Made by a program: the position numbers and the translations under genes
Notes under the pieces: generated by a model
What the model was told of the DNA's origin: nothing
Seen by the model: only the letters and a program-made list of their open reading frames with translations
The model's database searches: none
Part shown: piece after piece, positions 1 to 6,913 of the stretch
Layout of the letters: every line of letters starts with the position of its first letter
Numbering within the stretch: position 1 is the first letter of the stretch
From: Croceibacterium_A sp966112795
GTDB lineage: Bacteria; Pseudomonadota; Alphaproteobacteria; Sphingomonadales; Sphingomonadaceae
NCBI GenBank assembly: GCA_966112795.1
Contig: CBHWED010000077.1
Coordinates: 1-12,964 of the forward strand
DNA length: 12,964 bases
Reading direction: 5' to 3'

Positions 1-54
1 ACTAAGCCCCTGCGGGGCTAAGTCTTCGTATCCTTCCCCCATCAAGGGGGAAGG
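1..54. repeat. Two adjacent stem-loops downstream of the antiporter gene
   Basis: Bases 1-10 pair with 14-23 (one A-A mismatch, 3-base loop TGC). Bases 32-40 (CCTTCCCCC) pair perfectly with 46-54 (GGGGGAAGG) around the loop ATCAA. Both lie just past the antiporter stop codon at 91, on the side where its transcript ends. Neither is followed by a run of T on the minus strand, so they are not textbook intrinsic terminators. The CCTTCCCCC/GGGGGAAGG type of palindrome resembles dispersed intergenic repeats of GC-rich proteobacteria. That resemblance is a recollection and the copy number in this genome cannot be seen here. They could protect the 3' end of the mRNA or act in Rho-assisted termination. 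Confidence 0.5.
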
Positions 55-90
55 GGGTGTCGTCCGCAGCCTCCTCGAACGTCGCGCGCT

Positions 91-1866
91 CTAGCGCGCC
101 TCGTTCGCTGCCGGGTCGCGCACTTGCGGTTCGGTCAGCATGGTCTCGCGCGCGGCGCGAATGTCGCCGGCGGCGATCTGCTTCGACAGCCGCTCCTTGT
201 CGGTCGCGCGGTAGAGCGTCTCCGCCTGCTCGATCGCCTGCTCGCTGAGCCCCATCTTCTCGAGCGCCATCCGCGCCATCCTCAACGCCGATTCGAGCAC
301 CTCGCGCACGACGAATTCCGCCGGTGCGTCGCTGAGCTTCATCACGCTGCGCCGGTCGAACCCGCGCACGTAGATCGCCGCCTGCGGGAACGCCTGGTGG
401 ACGCCGTGGAGGAATTCGGGCTCGATCTGGTCGCCGTCGATGCAGAACAGGATCAGCTCGGCGTCGGCCGCGCCGGCCTGGCGCAGCAGGTCGAGCCGCG
501 TGCCGTCACCGAAATAGACCTTGGCCCCGAAGCCTTCGGCGACGTCGATCATCTCGACGTCGGTGTCGATCAGCGTGACAGGGATGCCTGCGGCCATCAG
601 CGTCTGCGCCACGGTCTGGCCGAAGCGGCCGTAGCCGACGATGAGCGCGTTGGCGGTCTGGTCCTGCGGGCCCTCGCGTTCCTCGTGCGCCCGCTCGGGC
701 TCCGCGCGGTAACGCTTGGTCATGGCCATCAGGAACGGCGTCGTCGCCATCGATACGGTCACGATCGCGGCGAACAGGCTCGCCGCCTCGCCGGTCACCA
801 GCAAGGCGTTGCGCGCGGCGACGAACAGCACGAAGCCGAATTCGCCACCCTGGCTGAGCAGCAATCCGAGCCCCAGCGCCGGCCGCCAGTCCATCCGGAA
901 CACCCGGCAGATGACGAAGATGACCGCGGCCTTCACTGAGATCAGCCCGGCCGCCATGCCGAACACGAACAGCGGCCGCTCGGCGATCGCGCCCAGGTCG
1001 AGCAGCATGCCGACCGAGACGAAGAACAGCCCGAGCAGGATCGAGCGGAACGGCTCGACGTCGGCCTCGAGCTCGTGGCGATAGGGCGAATCCGCCAGCA
1101 TCACCCCGGCGACGAACGCGCCGAGCGCGGCACTGGCGCCGATCTCGGCCATGACCGCGGCCGAAGCGACGATCGTGAACAGCCCGGCGACGACGAACAT
1201 CTCGCGCTCGCCGAGCCCGCCGATCAGCCGGAACAGCGGGCGGATCGCGAAGCGGCCGAGCGCGATCAGCCCGATCACCGCGGCGATCGTCAGCAGCGCG
1301 GTCTGCCACCCGGGCGGGCCTTCCATGTCCGCGGGATTGCGGCTCAGCGCGGCGACGATCGTCAGCAGCGGGATGATCGAGAGGTCCTGGAACAACAGGA
1401 TGGCGAACGCGCGCTCGCCGAACGGAGTGCGCAACCGGCCGGCCGACTGCAGCATCGGCAGCACCTGCGCGGTCGACGACAGCGCCAGCGGCAGCCCGAG
1501 CACGAGCGCGGCCGCCGGCGTGAACGGCGCGGCGATGAGGATGAACGCGGTAATCGCGAGGCCGCATACGGTGACCTGCAGCAGCCCGAGCCCGAAGATC
1601 TCGCGCTTCATCCGCCACAGCCGTTCGGGCTTGAGCTCGAGGCCGACGATGAACAGCAGCAGGACGATGCCGAGCTCGGCAAAGCCGATCATCTCCTCGG
1701 CATCGCCGACGAGGCCGAACACGTGCGGCCCGACGAGTGCCCCGGCGACGATGTAGCCCAAAGTGGCGCCGAGCCCGAGCCGGCGGAACAGCAGCACCGC
1801 GGGCAGCGCGAACGCGAGCATGAGGAAGCCGTCGTGCAGGAGCAGGCCGGATTCGGAATGGTCCAT
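91..1866 (-). CDS. Kef-type monovalent cation:proton antiporter (CPA2 family)
   Basis: A 591-residue inner-membrane protein of the CPA2 family, most like the KefB/KefC glutathione-gated potassium efflux systems (KefC is about 620 residues). Residues 10-385 form the antiporter domain with about 12 hydrophobic segments. Visible signatures are LGYIVAGALVGP near 36-47, LALSSTAQVLPML at 127-139, the Kef-type FQD (159-161), and ALGAFVAGVMLADSPYRHEL followed by LLGLFFVSVGM at 247-287. A cytosolic TrkA-N/RCK domain starts near 406 with the nucleotide-binding motif GYGRFGQ (411-417) and an acidic residue at the end of strand 2 (LIDTD, 432-436). The likely role is K+ or Na+ export in exchange for protons under electrophilic, pH or osmotic stress. 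The start is set by GAGGA at 1872-1876, 5 bases before the ATG. No KefF/KefG-type quinone oxidoreductase partner lies in the window. The exact ion and ligand are not determined. Confidence 0.93.
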   Translation of the reverse strand: MDHSESGLLLHDGFLMLAFALPAVLLFRRLGLGATLGYIVAGALVGPHVFGLVGDAEEMIGFAELGIVLLLFIVGLELKPERLWRMKREIFGLGLLQVTVCGLAITAFILIAAPFTPAAALVLGLPLALSSTAQVLPMLQSAGRLRTPFGERAFAILLFQDLSIIPLLTIVAALSRNPADMEGPPGWQTALLTIAAVIGLIALGRFAIRPLFRLIGGLGEREMFVVAGLFTIVASAAVMAEIGASAALGAFVAGVMLADSPYRHELEADVEPFRSILLGLFFVSVGMLLDLGAIAERPLFVFGMAAGLISVKAAVIFVICRVFRMDWRPALGLGLLLSQGGEFGFVLFVAARNALLVTGEAASLFAAIVTVSMATTPFLMAMTKRYRAEPERAHEEREGPQDQTANALIVGYGRFGQTVAQTLMAAGIPVTLIDTDVEMIDVAEGFGAKVYFGDGTRLDLLRQAGAADAELILFCIDGDQIEPEFLHGVHQAFPQAAIYVRGFDRRSVMKLSDAPAEFVVREVLESALRMARMALEKMGLSEQAIEQAETLYRATDKERLSKQIAAGDIRAARETMLTEPQVRDPAANEAR

Positions 1867-1923
1867 CGGGGTCCTCGCGCTGGTCAGGCAGGCCTTAAGC
1901 CGAGGCGGGAGGACCTGTCACCG

Positions 1924-1965
1924 CAAAATGAAGAACCCCTCCCGGCACGATGTGCCGGGAGGGGT
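1924..1965 (-). terminator. Intrinsic terminator of the TonB receptor transcript
   Basis: Bases 1935-1948 and 1952-1965 form a perfect 14-bp stem (ACCCCTCCCGGCAC with its complement) with a 3-base GAT loop. Read on the minus strand, the stem is followed by CTTCATTTTGCGG, a T-rich tail at 1924-1934. It starts 26 bases past the receptor stop codon. It separates the receptor from the antiporter that follows on the same strand, so the two genes are probably transcribed separately. The antiporter must then have its own promoter between this hairpin and 1866, where I see no strong match. Confidence 0.88.
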
Positions 1966-1991
1966 CCGGGATACGTCAGGCTTGGGTTCGA

Positions 1992-4900
1992 TCAGAACCG
2001 GACGTTGGCACCGACCCAGAAGGTCCGGCCGTTGGTGTCGTGCGGCGGGTTCAGGAACTGGCCGCCCCGCAGCTCGCCGGTCGCCGCATTCGGGTTCGGC
2101 AGGGTGTTGCCGAGCGGCGGCGCCTTGTTGAACAGGTTGTCGATACCAGCGCGGAGGCCGATGTCCTCGCTGAGCTGGTAGCTGCCGTTCAGGTGGAAGA
2201 TATTGTACGACGGCCAGCCATCGTTCGGCGGGTTCGGCAGATCGAGGCTCGGGAAGTACTGCCACTGCAGCGAGAGCTGCGCCGGACCCCACGAGTAGCC
2301 GAACGTCGTGAACGCACGATATTCGAACACGTTCGGGTTCAGGCCGTTCTCGCCGGCGCCGGTGGTACCGACATAGTCGACCATCGGCAGGAGCGGGTAG
2401 AGCGCCGAGCTTTCGAAATCGATCTGGTAGTTGAACACGCTGTTGAGCGTGAACGTGCCCGGACCGACGTCGATGCCCCAGTCGAGCTGGACGTCGATGC
2501 CCGACAGGTGGACACGGCCGCTGTTCACGTAAGTCGTGAACACGTTGCCGAGCTGACCGGTCTGGTTCCGCGGGACGTTCTGGCAGAACATGGTGTTCGC
2601 CGCAGCGGTCGCGTCGGTCGAGACCAGCGGGTTGAGCGCCGGATCGAAGCACTGCTGCAGCGCCGAGGCCACGGTCTGCGCGGCGATGACGTCCTTGATC
2701 GAGATGTCATACCAGTCGACCGAGAGCCGCAGCCGCGACAGCGGCCCGCTCGAGACCGGCGACTGGATCACCAGACCGGCGGTCCAGGTGTCGGCCTTCT
2801 CGGGGATCAGCGTCTCGTTGCCGACCAGCGTCGGGAACGCGAAACCGAACGTGCCCGGGTTCTGGAACCCGCTGTAGTACTGCGTGGCGGCGTTCGGGTT
2901 GCCCGACTGGTTCATCAGGATCGTGCAGACCGCCTGGACCTGCGCACCGTTGGCGTTGTTCGGATTGGCCGACCACGGCAGCGGGTTTGCCGTCGAGCAC
3001 GGATCGCCGGCGAAGTTGAACCCGAAGGTCTGCTGCGCCGCGAGGAACAGCTCACCGATGTTCGGCGCACGCTCGGCGCGGTTGTAGCCGCCGCGGAAGC
3101 GAAGCCAGTCTGTCACCGCCCAGTCGGCCAGCGCCTTGTAGGTCCAGCTGCTGCCGGTGGTGTTGTAGTCCGAGTAACGGCCGCCGACTTCGAGGTTGAA
3201 CTCATGGAAGAACGGCGTGTCGGACAACACCGGGATCAGCAACTCGCCGTAGACTTCCTTCGAGTCGATGTACCCGTAGGCGTCGCCGCTCGGATAGATG
3301 CCGAGCGCCTGGTCGAGGAACGACCGGCCCTGGGTGGTCAGCGTGTCGTTGAGGAACTCGTATTCCTGCTCGCGATAGCTGGCACCGACCGCCGCACGGA
3401 CCGTGCCGCCCGGCAGGTCGAACAGGCCGCCCTGGAAGTTGGCTTCGACGATCGTCTGGCGGAACTTCGACCGGTTCTTCAGGTCGGCGCGCATGGCTTC
3501 GAGGCAGTCCTCGCTGAAGCCGCCCGCCGGCGGATTGTAGAAGTTGACGCCGCTGGTGCAGTGGCCGGTCGAGGCGCCGAAGCCGCCCGATTCCGGGTTG
3601 CCCTGCTGGTTGAAGCCGTAACCGAAGTTCGGCGAGGTCAGCACGGCGCGGGTCCGGGCCAGCGAGTAGATGCCGGTCTGGCGCGCGAAGGTGTGCGATT
3701 CACCGTGGTTGACGAAGGCTTCCCAGGTCCAGTCGGTGCCCGGGATCGAGCCTTCGAGGCCGGCGGTCATGTTGTAGGTCATGACGTCGGTGAAGGTCTC
3801 GCGCGGATCCGGCATCAGGGTCTGGATCTGGAACGGCGCGTTCGGGTTGGCGCGGGCGAGCAGCAGCTGCTGCAGCTCGGGCGTGACCGGGAACACCTGG
3901 TAGGTCGGGCAACCGCCGGTCGCCGGGCAGTTCAGCCCGTACTGGCCGCCGGCCATGTAGGCCGGGTTGGTGGTGACGCCGTCGGCCAGAAGCGACGACG
4001 GAATGCCGCGCGTCGTGTCGCCCAGATAGGTCTGGTTGCCGTACGGGATCTGCACGTCCCAGCCCGTGGTGATCGGGCCCGGCTCGTTGCGGGTGTAGGT
4101 CGTGGTGTGGCTGAACAGCGCCTGGCCGAACACGCCGACCCAGTCGTTGATCTCGTAGTTGCCGCGCGCGAACGCGTTGTAGCGCGTCAGCGGCAGGATC
4201 AGGTAGAGATCCTCGTTGTTCTGGCCGATGTTGCCGTTGGCGGTCTGCTTGTAGCCGTTCCGACCCGCGCCCTGGAAGCGATAGACGCCGCCGCGCTGGT
4301 TGAAATCGGTGCCGGTCCACACCGACCCGTCCGGGTTGGTGTAGATGTTGAAGCCCTGCAGGCCGGCCGCGACCGGAATGGTGAACGGCGAGCAGCCACC
4401 GTTGCTGATCGGGTTGGCCGGCGGCGTCGTGGCGCAGGCGTCGGCCGGATTGGCCTGGTTGAAGATGCTGAAGAAGGTCGCGGGATTGATCCCGTTGCCG
4501 TTGACGAAGTTGACGCCCGGCGCATCGATGAAGAACTGCGAGCCGGCGATGTTCGGGTCGTCCCACAGGTCGCGGTACCAGCTGCGGTTGCGCTGGAAGC
4601 TCGCTTCGCGGGTGTTCATCGACAGCGCGAGGCTGATGTTGCCGCGGCCGTCGGGGAAGTCGGTCCCCATGATGCCCGAGAACTGGTACTCGAGCCCGTC
4701 GCCTTCCTGCGAGATCGACACCCGGCCGTCGAGCTCGAGACCCTGGAAGTTCTTCTTGAGGATGAAGTTGGTGACACCGGCCACAGCGTCCGCACCATAC
4801 GTCGCCGAGGCGCCGCCCGAGATGACCTCGACGCGCTCGATCGCGGCAGCCGGGATCGTGTTGATGTCGGTCACGCCCGAAGCGTTCGACGGGGTCGAAC

Positions 4901-5288
4901 GACGGCCGTCGACGAGCACGAGGTTGCGGTTGGCACCGATACCGCGCAGCGACACGGTCGCCGCGCCCGGGGTGTTGGTCGCGGTCGGCTGGATGTCGAA
5001 GCCCGCGGTCGGGGTCTGCGCCGGCACGAACTGCGGCAACCGGTTGAGGTTCGATTCGAGCGCCGCGGTCGAGGTGTTCTCGAGCAGCGCTTCGTTGACC
5101 GTCACGGTCGGCGTCGTCGCGTTGTAGTCCTGGCGCTGAATGCGCGAGCCGGTGACCACGATCGGCGCGTCGGAGTCTTCCTGCGTATCAGCGTCCTGCG
5201 CCATCGCCGGCGCGGACAGCGCAAACGTCCCGGCGCAGCCGGCGAGCAGCAGCGCCTTGTAGATTCCCATCGTATTTGAGGTTCTCAC
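1992..5288 (-). CDS. TonB-dependent outer-membrane receptor
   Basis: A 1098-residue outer-membrane receptor, larger than most iron-siderophore receptors (about 700-800). Residues 1-30 look like a signal peptide with an ALSAPAMA|QD cleavage site. The TonB box IVVTGSRI is at 43-50. The plug domain covers about 55-180 (SLRGIGANRNLVLVDGRR, then ERVEVISGGASATYGADAVAGV). The rest is the beta-barrel, ending in FWVGANVRF with the terminal Phe expected for BAM-dependent assembly. The chosen start is GTG at 5288: AAGGGAG at 5295-5301 sits 6 bases upstream. The ATG at 5270 would lie 24 bases from that site, and the longer open frame to 5423 looks non-coding. Ten cysteines fall in five local pairs (285/299, 454/460, 577/595, 764/788, 880/902), probably in extracellular loops. 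The substrate is unknown; related receptors take up sugars, peptides, polyphenols or metal chelates. No transport or degradation partner adjoins it. Confidence 0.95.
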   Translation of the reverse strand: MRTSNTMGIYKALLLAGCAGTFALSAPAMAQDADTQEDSDAPIVVTGSRIQRQDYNATTPTVTVNEALLENTSTAALESNLNRLPQFVPAQTPTAGFDIQPTATNTPGAATVSLRGIGANRNLVLVDGRRSTPSNASGVTDINTIPAAAIERVEVISGGASATYGADAVAGVTNFILKKNFQGLELDGRVSISQEGDGLEYQFSGIMGTDFPDGRGNISLALSMNTREASFQRNRSWYRDLWDDPNIAGSQFFIDAPGVNFVNGNGINPATFFSIFNQANPADACATTPPANPISNGGCSPFTIPVAAGLQGFNIYTNPDGSVWTGTDFNQRGGVYRFQGAGRNGYKQTANGNIGQNNEDLYLILPLTRYNAFARGNYEINDWVGVFGQALFSHTTTYTRNEPGPITTGWDVQIPYGNQTYLGDTTRGIPSSLLADGVTTNPAYMAGGQYGLNCPATGGCPTYQVFPVTPELQQLLLARANPNAPFQIQTLMPDPRETFTDVMTYNMTAGLEGSIPGTDWTWEAFVNHGESHTFARQTGIYSLARTRAVLTSPNFGYGFNQQGNPESGGFGASTGHCTSGVNFYNPPAGGFSEDCLEAMRADLKNRSKFRQTIVEANFQGGLFDLPGGTVRAAVGASYREQEYEFLNDTLTTQGRSFLDQALGIYPSGDAYGYIDSKEVYGELLIPVLSDTPFFHEFNLEVGGRYSDYNTTGSSWTYKALADWAVTDWLRFRGGYNRAERAPNIGELFLAAQQTFGFNFAGDPCSTANPLPWSANPNNANGAQVQAVCTILMNQSGNPNAATQYYSGFQNPGTFGFAFPTLVGNETLIPEKADTWTAGLVIQSPVSSGPLSRLRLSVDWYDISIKDVIAAQTVASALQQCFDPALNPLVSTDATAAANTMFCQNVPRNQTGQLGNVFTTYVNSGRVHLSGIDVQLDWGIDVGPGTFTLNSVFNYQIDFESSALYPLLPMVDYVGTTGAGENGLNPNVFEYRAFTTFGYSWGPAQLSLQWQYFPSLDLPNPPNDGWPSYNIFHLNGSYQLSEDIGLRAGIDNLFNKAPPLGNTLPNPNAATGELRGGQFLNPPHDTNGRTFWVGANVRF

Positions 5289-5502
5289 GGTAAACTCCCT
5301 TGCAGAATCGGCTGGCGGCTTTGTGCCGCCTTGGTCCGGAGTAGGAAGCCTGGCGTGGACGCATGCGCCAGCTACCGGCAACGCCGGCAATGCTGGACCG
5401 TGCTTGCGCAGAAGCCTCGGCATTCCAACCCTGGACGGTCCCGCTTGTGATCGCGGACTCGTCTCTAACGCCCGTTATGGTCGCTGTTTGATAAAGTCCA
5501 GT

Positions 5503-5529
5503 GCGAGCGACGGCTCGCGATAATTTTTT
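5503..5529 (+). terminator. Terminator-like hairpin with T-run, plus strand
   Basis: GCGAGC (5503-5508) pairs with GCTCGC (5513-5518) around the loop GACG. On the plus strand it is followed within 6 bases by six consecutive T (5524-5529). The stem is short (6 bp) but all six pairs involve the GC-rich GCGAGC arm. No credible plus-strand gene ends here, so it would only stop antisense transcripts coming from the receptor gene or its leader. It may equally be part of the receptor mRNA leader, read from the other strand, or chance. Confidence 0.3.
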
Positions 5530-5624
5530 ACAATTTCGCGCAGCCCTGTCGCAATCTTGTATCAGATTTTGTCAAATTTGCGGCGAAAACCCGGCGAGCA
5601 GAACCCGTTTTGTCCGACAAAGTA

Positions 5625-5655
5625 GTTGAGCGCTCAACCGGGGGCGCTCGCGCCC
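5625..5655. promoter_or_regulatory. Two adjacent palindromes, candidate operator
   Basis: GTTGAGCGCTCAAC at 5625-5638 is a perfect 14-base palindrome. After 3 bases comes GGGCGC-TC-GCGCCC at 5642-5655, also perfectly symmetric. Both contain the core GCGCTC. The first has the TTGA...TCAA form often bound by dimeric helix-turn-helix repressors such as TetR-type proteins (family knowledge; no binding protein can be named). It lies 78-108 bases before the start of the small gene and over 330 bases before the receptor start, so it would more naturally act on the small gene. Confidence 0.4.
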
Positions 5656-5732
5656 TACGGCCGAGTGATCCAGGTTATGGCGAGGTTCGCGCCTCGGGTT
5701 TACCGCCCGTCCCTTGCCAGCATGGAGGTCCC

Positions 5733-5999
5733 GTGCCCCTCTACAGCCCCGACGGCCGGTATCGCCTGGTGCTCGCGGACGACAGTTTCGGCTGCGCCGA
5801 AACGATCGAATTCGAGGCCCCCTCGGCCGAAGCGGCGTTGCATCGTGCCCGGCATCAGTGCTTCGGGCGCGAGGCCGAGCTGTTCGAGGACGGACGCAGC
5901 CTCGGCCGCCTGCGCTGCATGAAGGAAGACGGCGGCTACTGGACACTGTCCGCCGAGCCCACCGCGAGCGGACGGACCCGCCACATGGACCGGGTCTAG
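5733..5999 (+). CDS. Small protein of unknown function
   Basis: I do not recognise a named family. The protein is 88 residues, soluble and rather acidic, with no signal peptide or membrane segment. It begins VPLYSPDGRYRLVLADDSFGC, continues with an Ala/Glu-rich stretch that looks helical (APSAEAALHRARHQC), then ELFEDGRSLGRLRCMKEDGGYWTLSA. It reads as a small alpha/beta fold ending in a strand, and resembles short hypothetical proteins I associate with sphingomonads. The start is a GTG at 5733 with GGAGG at 5724-5728, only 4 bases away. The frame stays open upstream to a TTG at 5610, but that extension looks non-coding. The gene converges on the Crp/Fnr regulator with 7 bases between the stop codons and stands alone on its strand. 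Three cysteines are present, without a metal-site pattern. Confidence 0.72.
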   Translation: MPLYSPDGRYRLVLADDSFGCAETIEFEAPSAEAALHRARHQCFGREAELFEDGRSLGRLRCMKEDGGYWTLSAEPTASGRTRHMDRV

Positions 6000-6006
6000 C
6001 CGCCGC

Positions 6007-6744
6007 TCAACCCGAGGGCGGACGGTGCGCCGCGCGGTGCAGGTACAAGTCGCTGAAATCGCCAATGCTGCGCAGCGCGCTCCAGTCGTGGACCACCAGC
6101 CGGCCCGACGCCAGCGAGATCAGCCCTTCGCGCCGCAGCCCCTGGATCGTGCGATTGGTGTGGACCGAGGTCAGCCCGGTGGCGTCTGCGATGTGCTCCT
6201 GCGTCAGCGGCAGATAGTAGGCGCGGCCATCCTCGGCCGTCGAATCCAGCCGGATCGCCAGTTCGCACAACAGGTGCGCTATGCGCGCCCGCGCGTTGCG
6301 CCGGCCGACGTTGACCACCCATTCGCGGAAGATCGCGCCTTCGAGCAGCGTGTCGAACCACATCGCCCGCGCCAGCGACGGGCGCTGCGCGATCAGCGCA
6401 AGCAGCGCATTGCGCGGCACCACCGCCAGCACGCACGCGCCGAGCGTCTGCACGCCATGGTCGTTGACGGCGAGCAGGCAGCTTTGCAGGTCGATGAATT
6501 CGCCGGGAAAATGAAACGAGATGATCTGCCGCGTGCCGTTGCGCACGACCTTCTGCCGGAACGCGCACCCCTCGAGGATCAGGCTGAACGACGCAGGCTC
6601 CTCGCCCTCGCGGGCGATGAACGCGTCGCGCTCGACCGTCCGACGTGCGAACGGCAGCATGCGGAGCGCCGCGAGATCGGGCTCGGCAACTCCGGTGCGC
6701 TGCCCCCAGCAGCGGAGCGCGTGGTCGATGGCCGTTTCGGTCAA
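6007..6744 (-). CDS. Crp/Fnr-family transcriptional regulator
   Basis: A 245-residue cytosolic DNA-binding regulator if started at the TTG at 6744 (TETAIDHALRCW...). TTG at 6807 or GTG at 6774 are alternatives; none has a good ribosome binding site, and the first internal ATG (6660) would cut into the sensor domain. Residues of about 30-120 form the cyclic-nucleotide-binding-like beta-roll (SFSLILEGCAFRQKVV, then IISFHFPGEFIDLQS). About 175-215 form the winged helix-turn-helix (PLTQEHIADATGLTSVHTNRTIQGLRREGLI). The phosphate-binding cassette of cAMP-responsive CRP (GE...R-S/A-A) is not preserved and there is no N-terminal FNR-type cysteine cluster, so the signal is unlikely to be cAMP or oxygen via [4Fe-4S]. 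It lies divergent from the monooxygenase operon, which makes that operon, and itself, the likely targets. Confidence 0.9.
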   Translation of the reverse strand: MTETAIDHALRCWGQRTGVAEPDLAALRMLPFARRTVERDAFIAREGEEPASFSLILEGCAFRQKVVRNGTRQIISFHFPGEFIDLQSCLLAVNDHGVQTLGACVLAVVPRNALLALIAQRPSLARAMWFDTLLEGAIFREWVVNVGRRNARARIAHLLCELAIRLDSTAEDGRAYYLPLTQEHIADATGLTSVHTNRTIQGLRREGLISLASGRLVVHDWSALRSIGDFSDLYLHRAAHRPPSG

Positions 6745-6747
6745 GTG

Positions 6748-6829
6748 CTTGGAATTCCGCCAAGAGTTCGGCACGGTGTAGCGCGCGTCCCGGCGAGCCG
6801 CTTTCAACGGAGTTATTGATCTGGATTAG
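6748..6829. promoter_or_regulatory. Palindrome and FNR-like half site between regulator and monooxygenase
   Basis: CTTGGAATTCCGCCAAG (6748-6764) is an imperfect inverted repeat with arms CTTGG and CCAAG, right at the chosen regulator start. TTGAT-CTGG-ATTAG (6816-6829) matches the left half of the FNR/Crp-type consensus TTGAT-N4-ATCAA exactly and the right half in three of five positions. Either could be where the Crp/Fnr-type protein binds to control itself and the divergent operon. This is inferred from position and half-site similarity only. If the regulator instead starts at 6807, the first repeat lies inside its coding sequence. Confidence 0.3.
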
Positions 6830-6861
6830 TTTTGCAGGCACCGCCGCGGCTTCCGCCCCGC

Positions 6862-6889
6862 TTGCCACCGGCCGCGAAGCCCATAGGAT
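6862..6889 (+). promoter_or_regulatory. Candidate sigma-70 promoter of the monooxygenase operon
   Basis: TTGCCA (6862-6867, 5 of 6 to TTGACA), a 16-base spacer and TAGGAT (6884-6889, 4 of 6 to TATAAT). Transcription would start near 6896, leaving a leader of about 18 bases that contains the AGGAGG ribosome binding site (6903-6908). The FNR-like half site lies about 35-45 bases upstream of the -35 element, a plausible place for an activator. Confidence 0.4.
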
Positions 6890-6913
6890 GCGCCGCGGGA
6901 AGAGGAGGCCACG

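Larger units (their letters stand above)
5289..5732. other. Intergenic region upstream of the TonB receptor and the small plus-strand gene
   Basis: This 444-base stretch has no convincing gene. The short plus-strand frame at 5323-5523 has no ribosome binding site and no recognisable protein. From the receptor outward it holds: a hairpin GGCGGC-TTTGT-GCCGCC (5314-5330) just upstream of the receptor's ribosome binding site; a near-tandem CCGGCAACG repeat around 5375-5390; a 6-bp stem followed by six T (5503-5529); an AT-rich island at about 5520-5580; and two palindromes (5625-5638 and 5642-5655). A TTGACA on the minus strand (5575-5570) sits in the AT-rich island but lacks a good -10 element 17 bases further on. 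Promoters for both flanking genes should lie here. I could not match a known riboswitch. Confidence 0.6.

Noticed and set aside
91..1866. Naming the antiporter kefB or kefC
   Set aside because: The family fits, but no KefF/KefG partner is seen and the glutathione-binding residues could not be verified by eye.
1950..5279. A plus-strand open frame of 1109 codons covering nearly the whole TonB receptor gene in antisense
   Set aside because: The translation is Arg/Val/Glu-rich with no domain, no signal and no ribosome binding site. It mirrors the GC-rich codon use of the receptor, whose plug, TonB box and C-terminal Phe are unmistakable.
5289..5423. Extension of the receptor to an ATG at 5423 (1143 residues)
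   Set aside because: It would bury the signal peptide 50 residues in. The GTG at 5288 has a strong ribosome binding site at the right distance.
5323..5523. A 66-codon plus-strand frame upstream of the small gene, ending just before a T-run hairpin
   Set aside because: It has a non-ATG start without a ribosome binding site, repetitive NAGNAG from a DNA repeat and no sign of coding bias. The hairpin was kept as a separate observation.
5289..5624. Cobalamin riboswitch in the receptor leader
   Set aside because: No B12-box-like segment or matching stem order was found by eye, and a large sphingomonad-type receptor need not be for B12.
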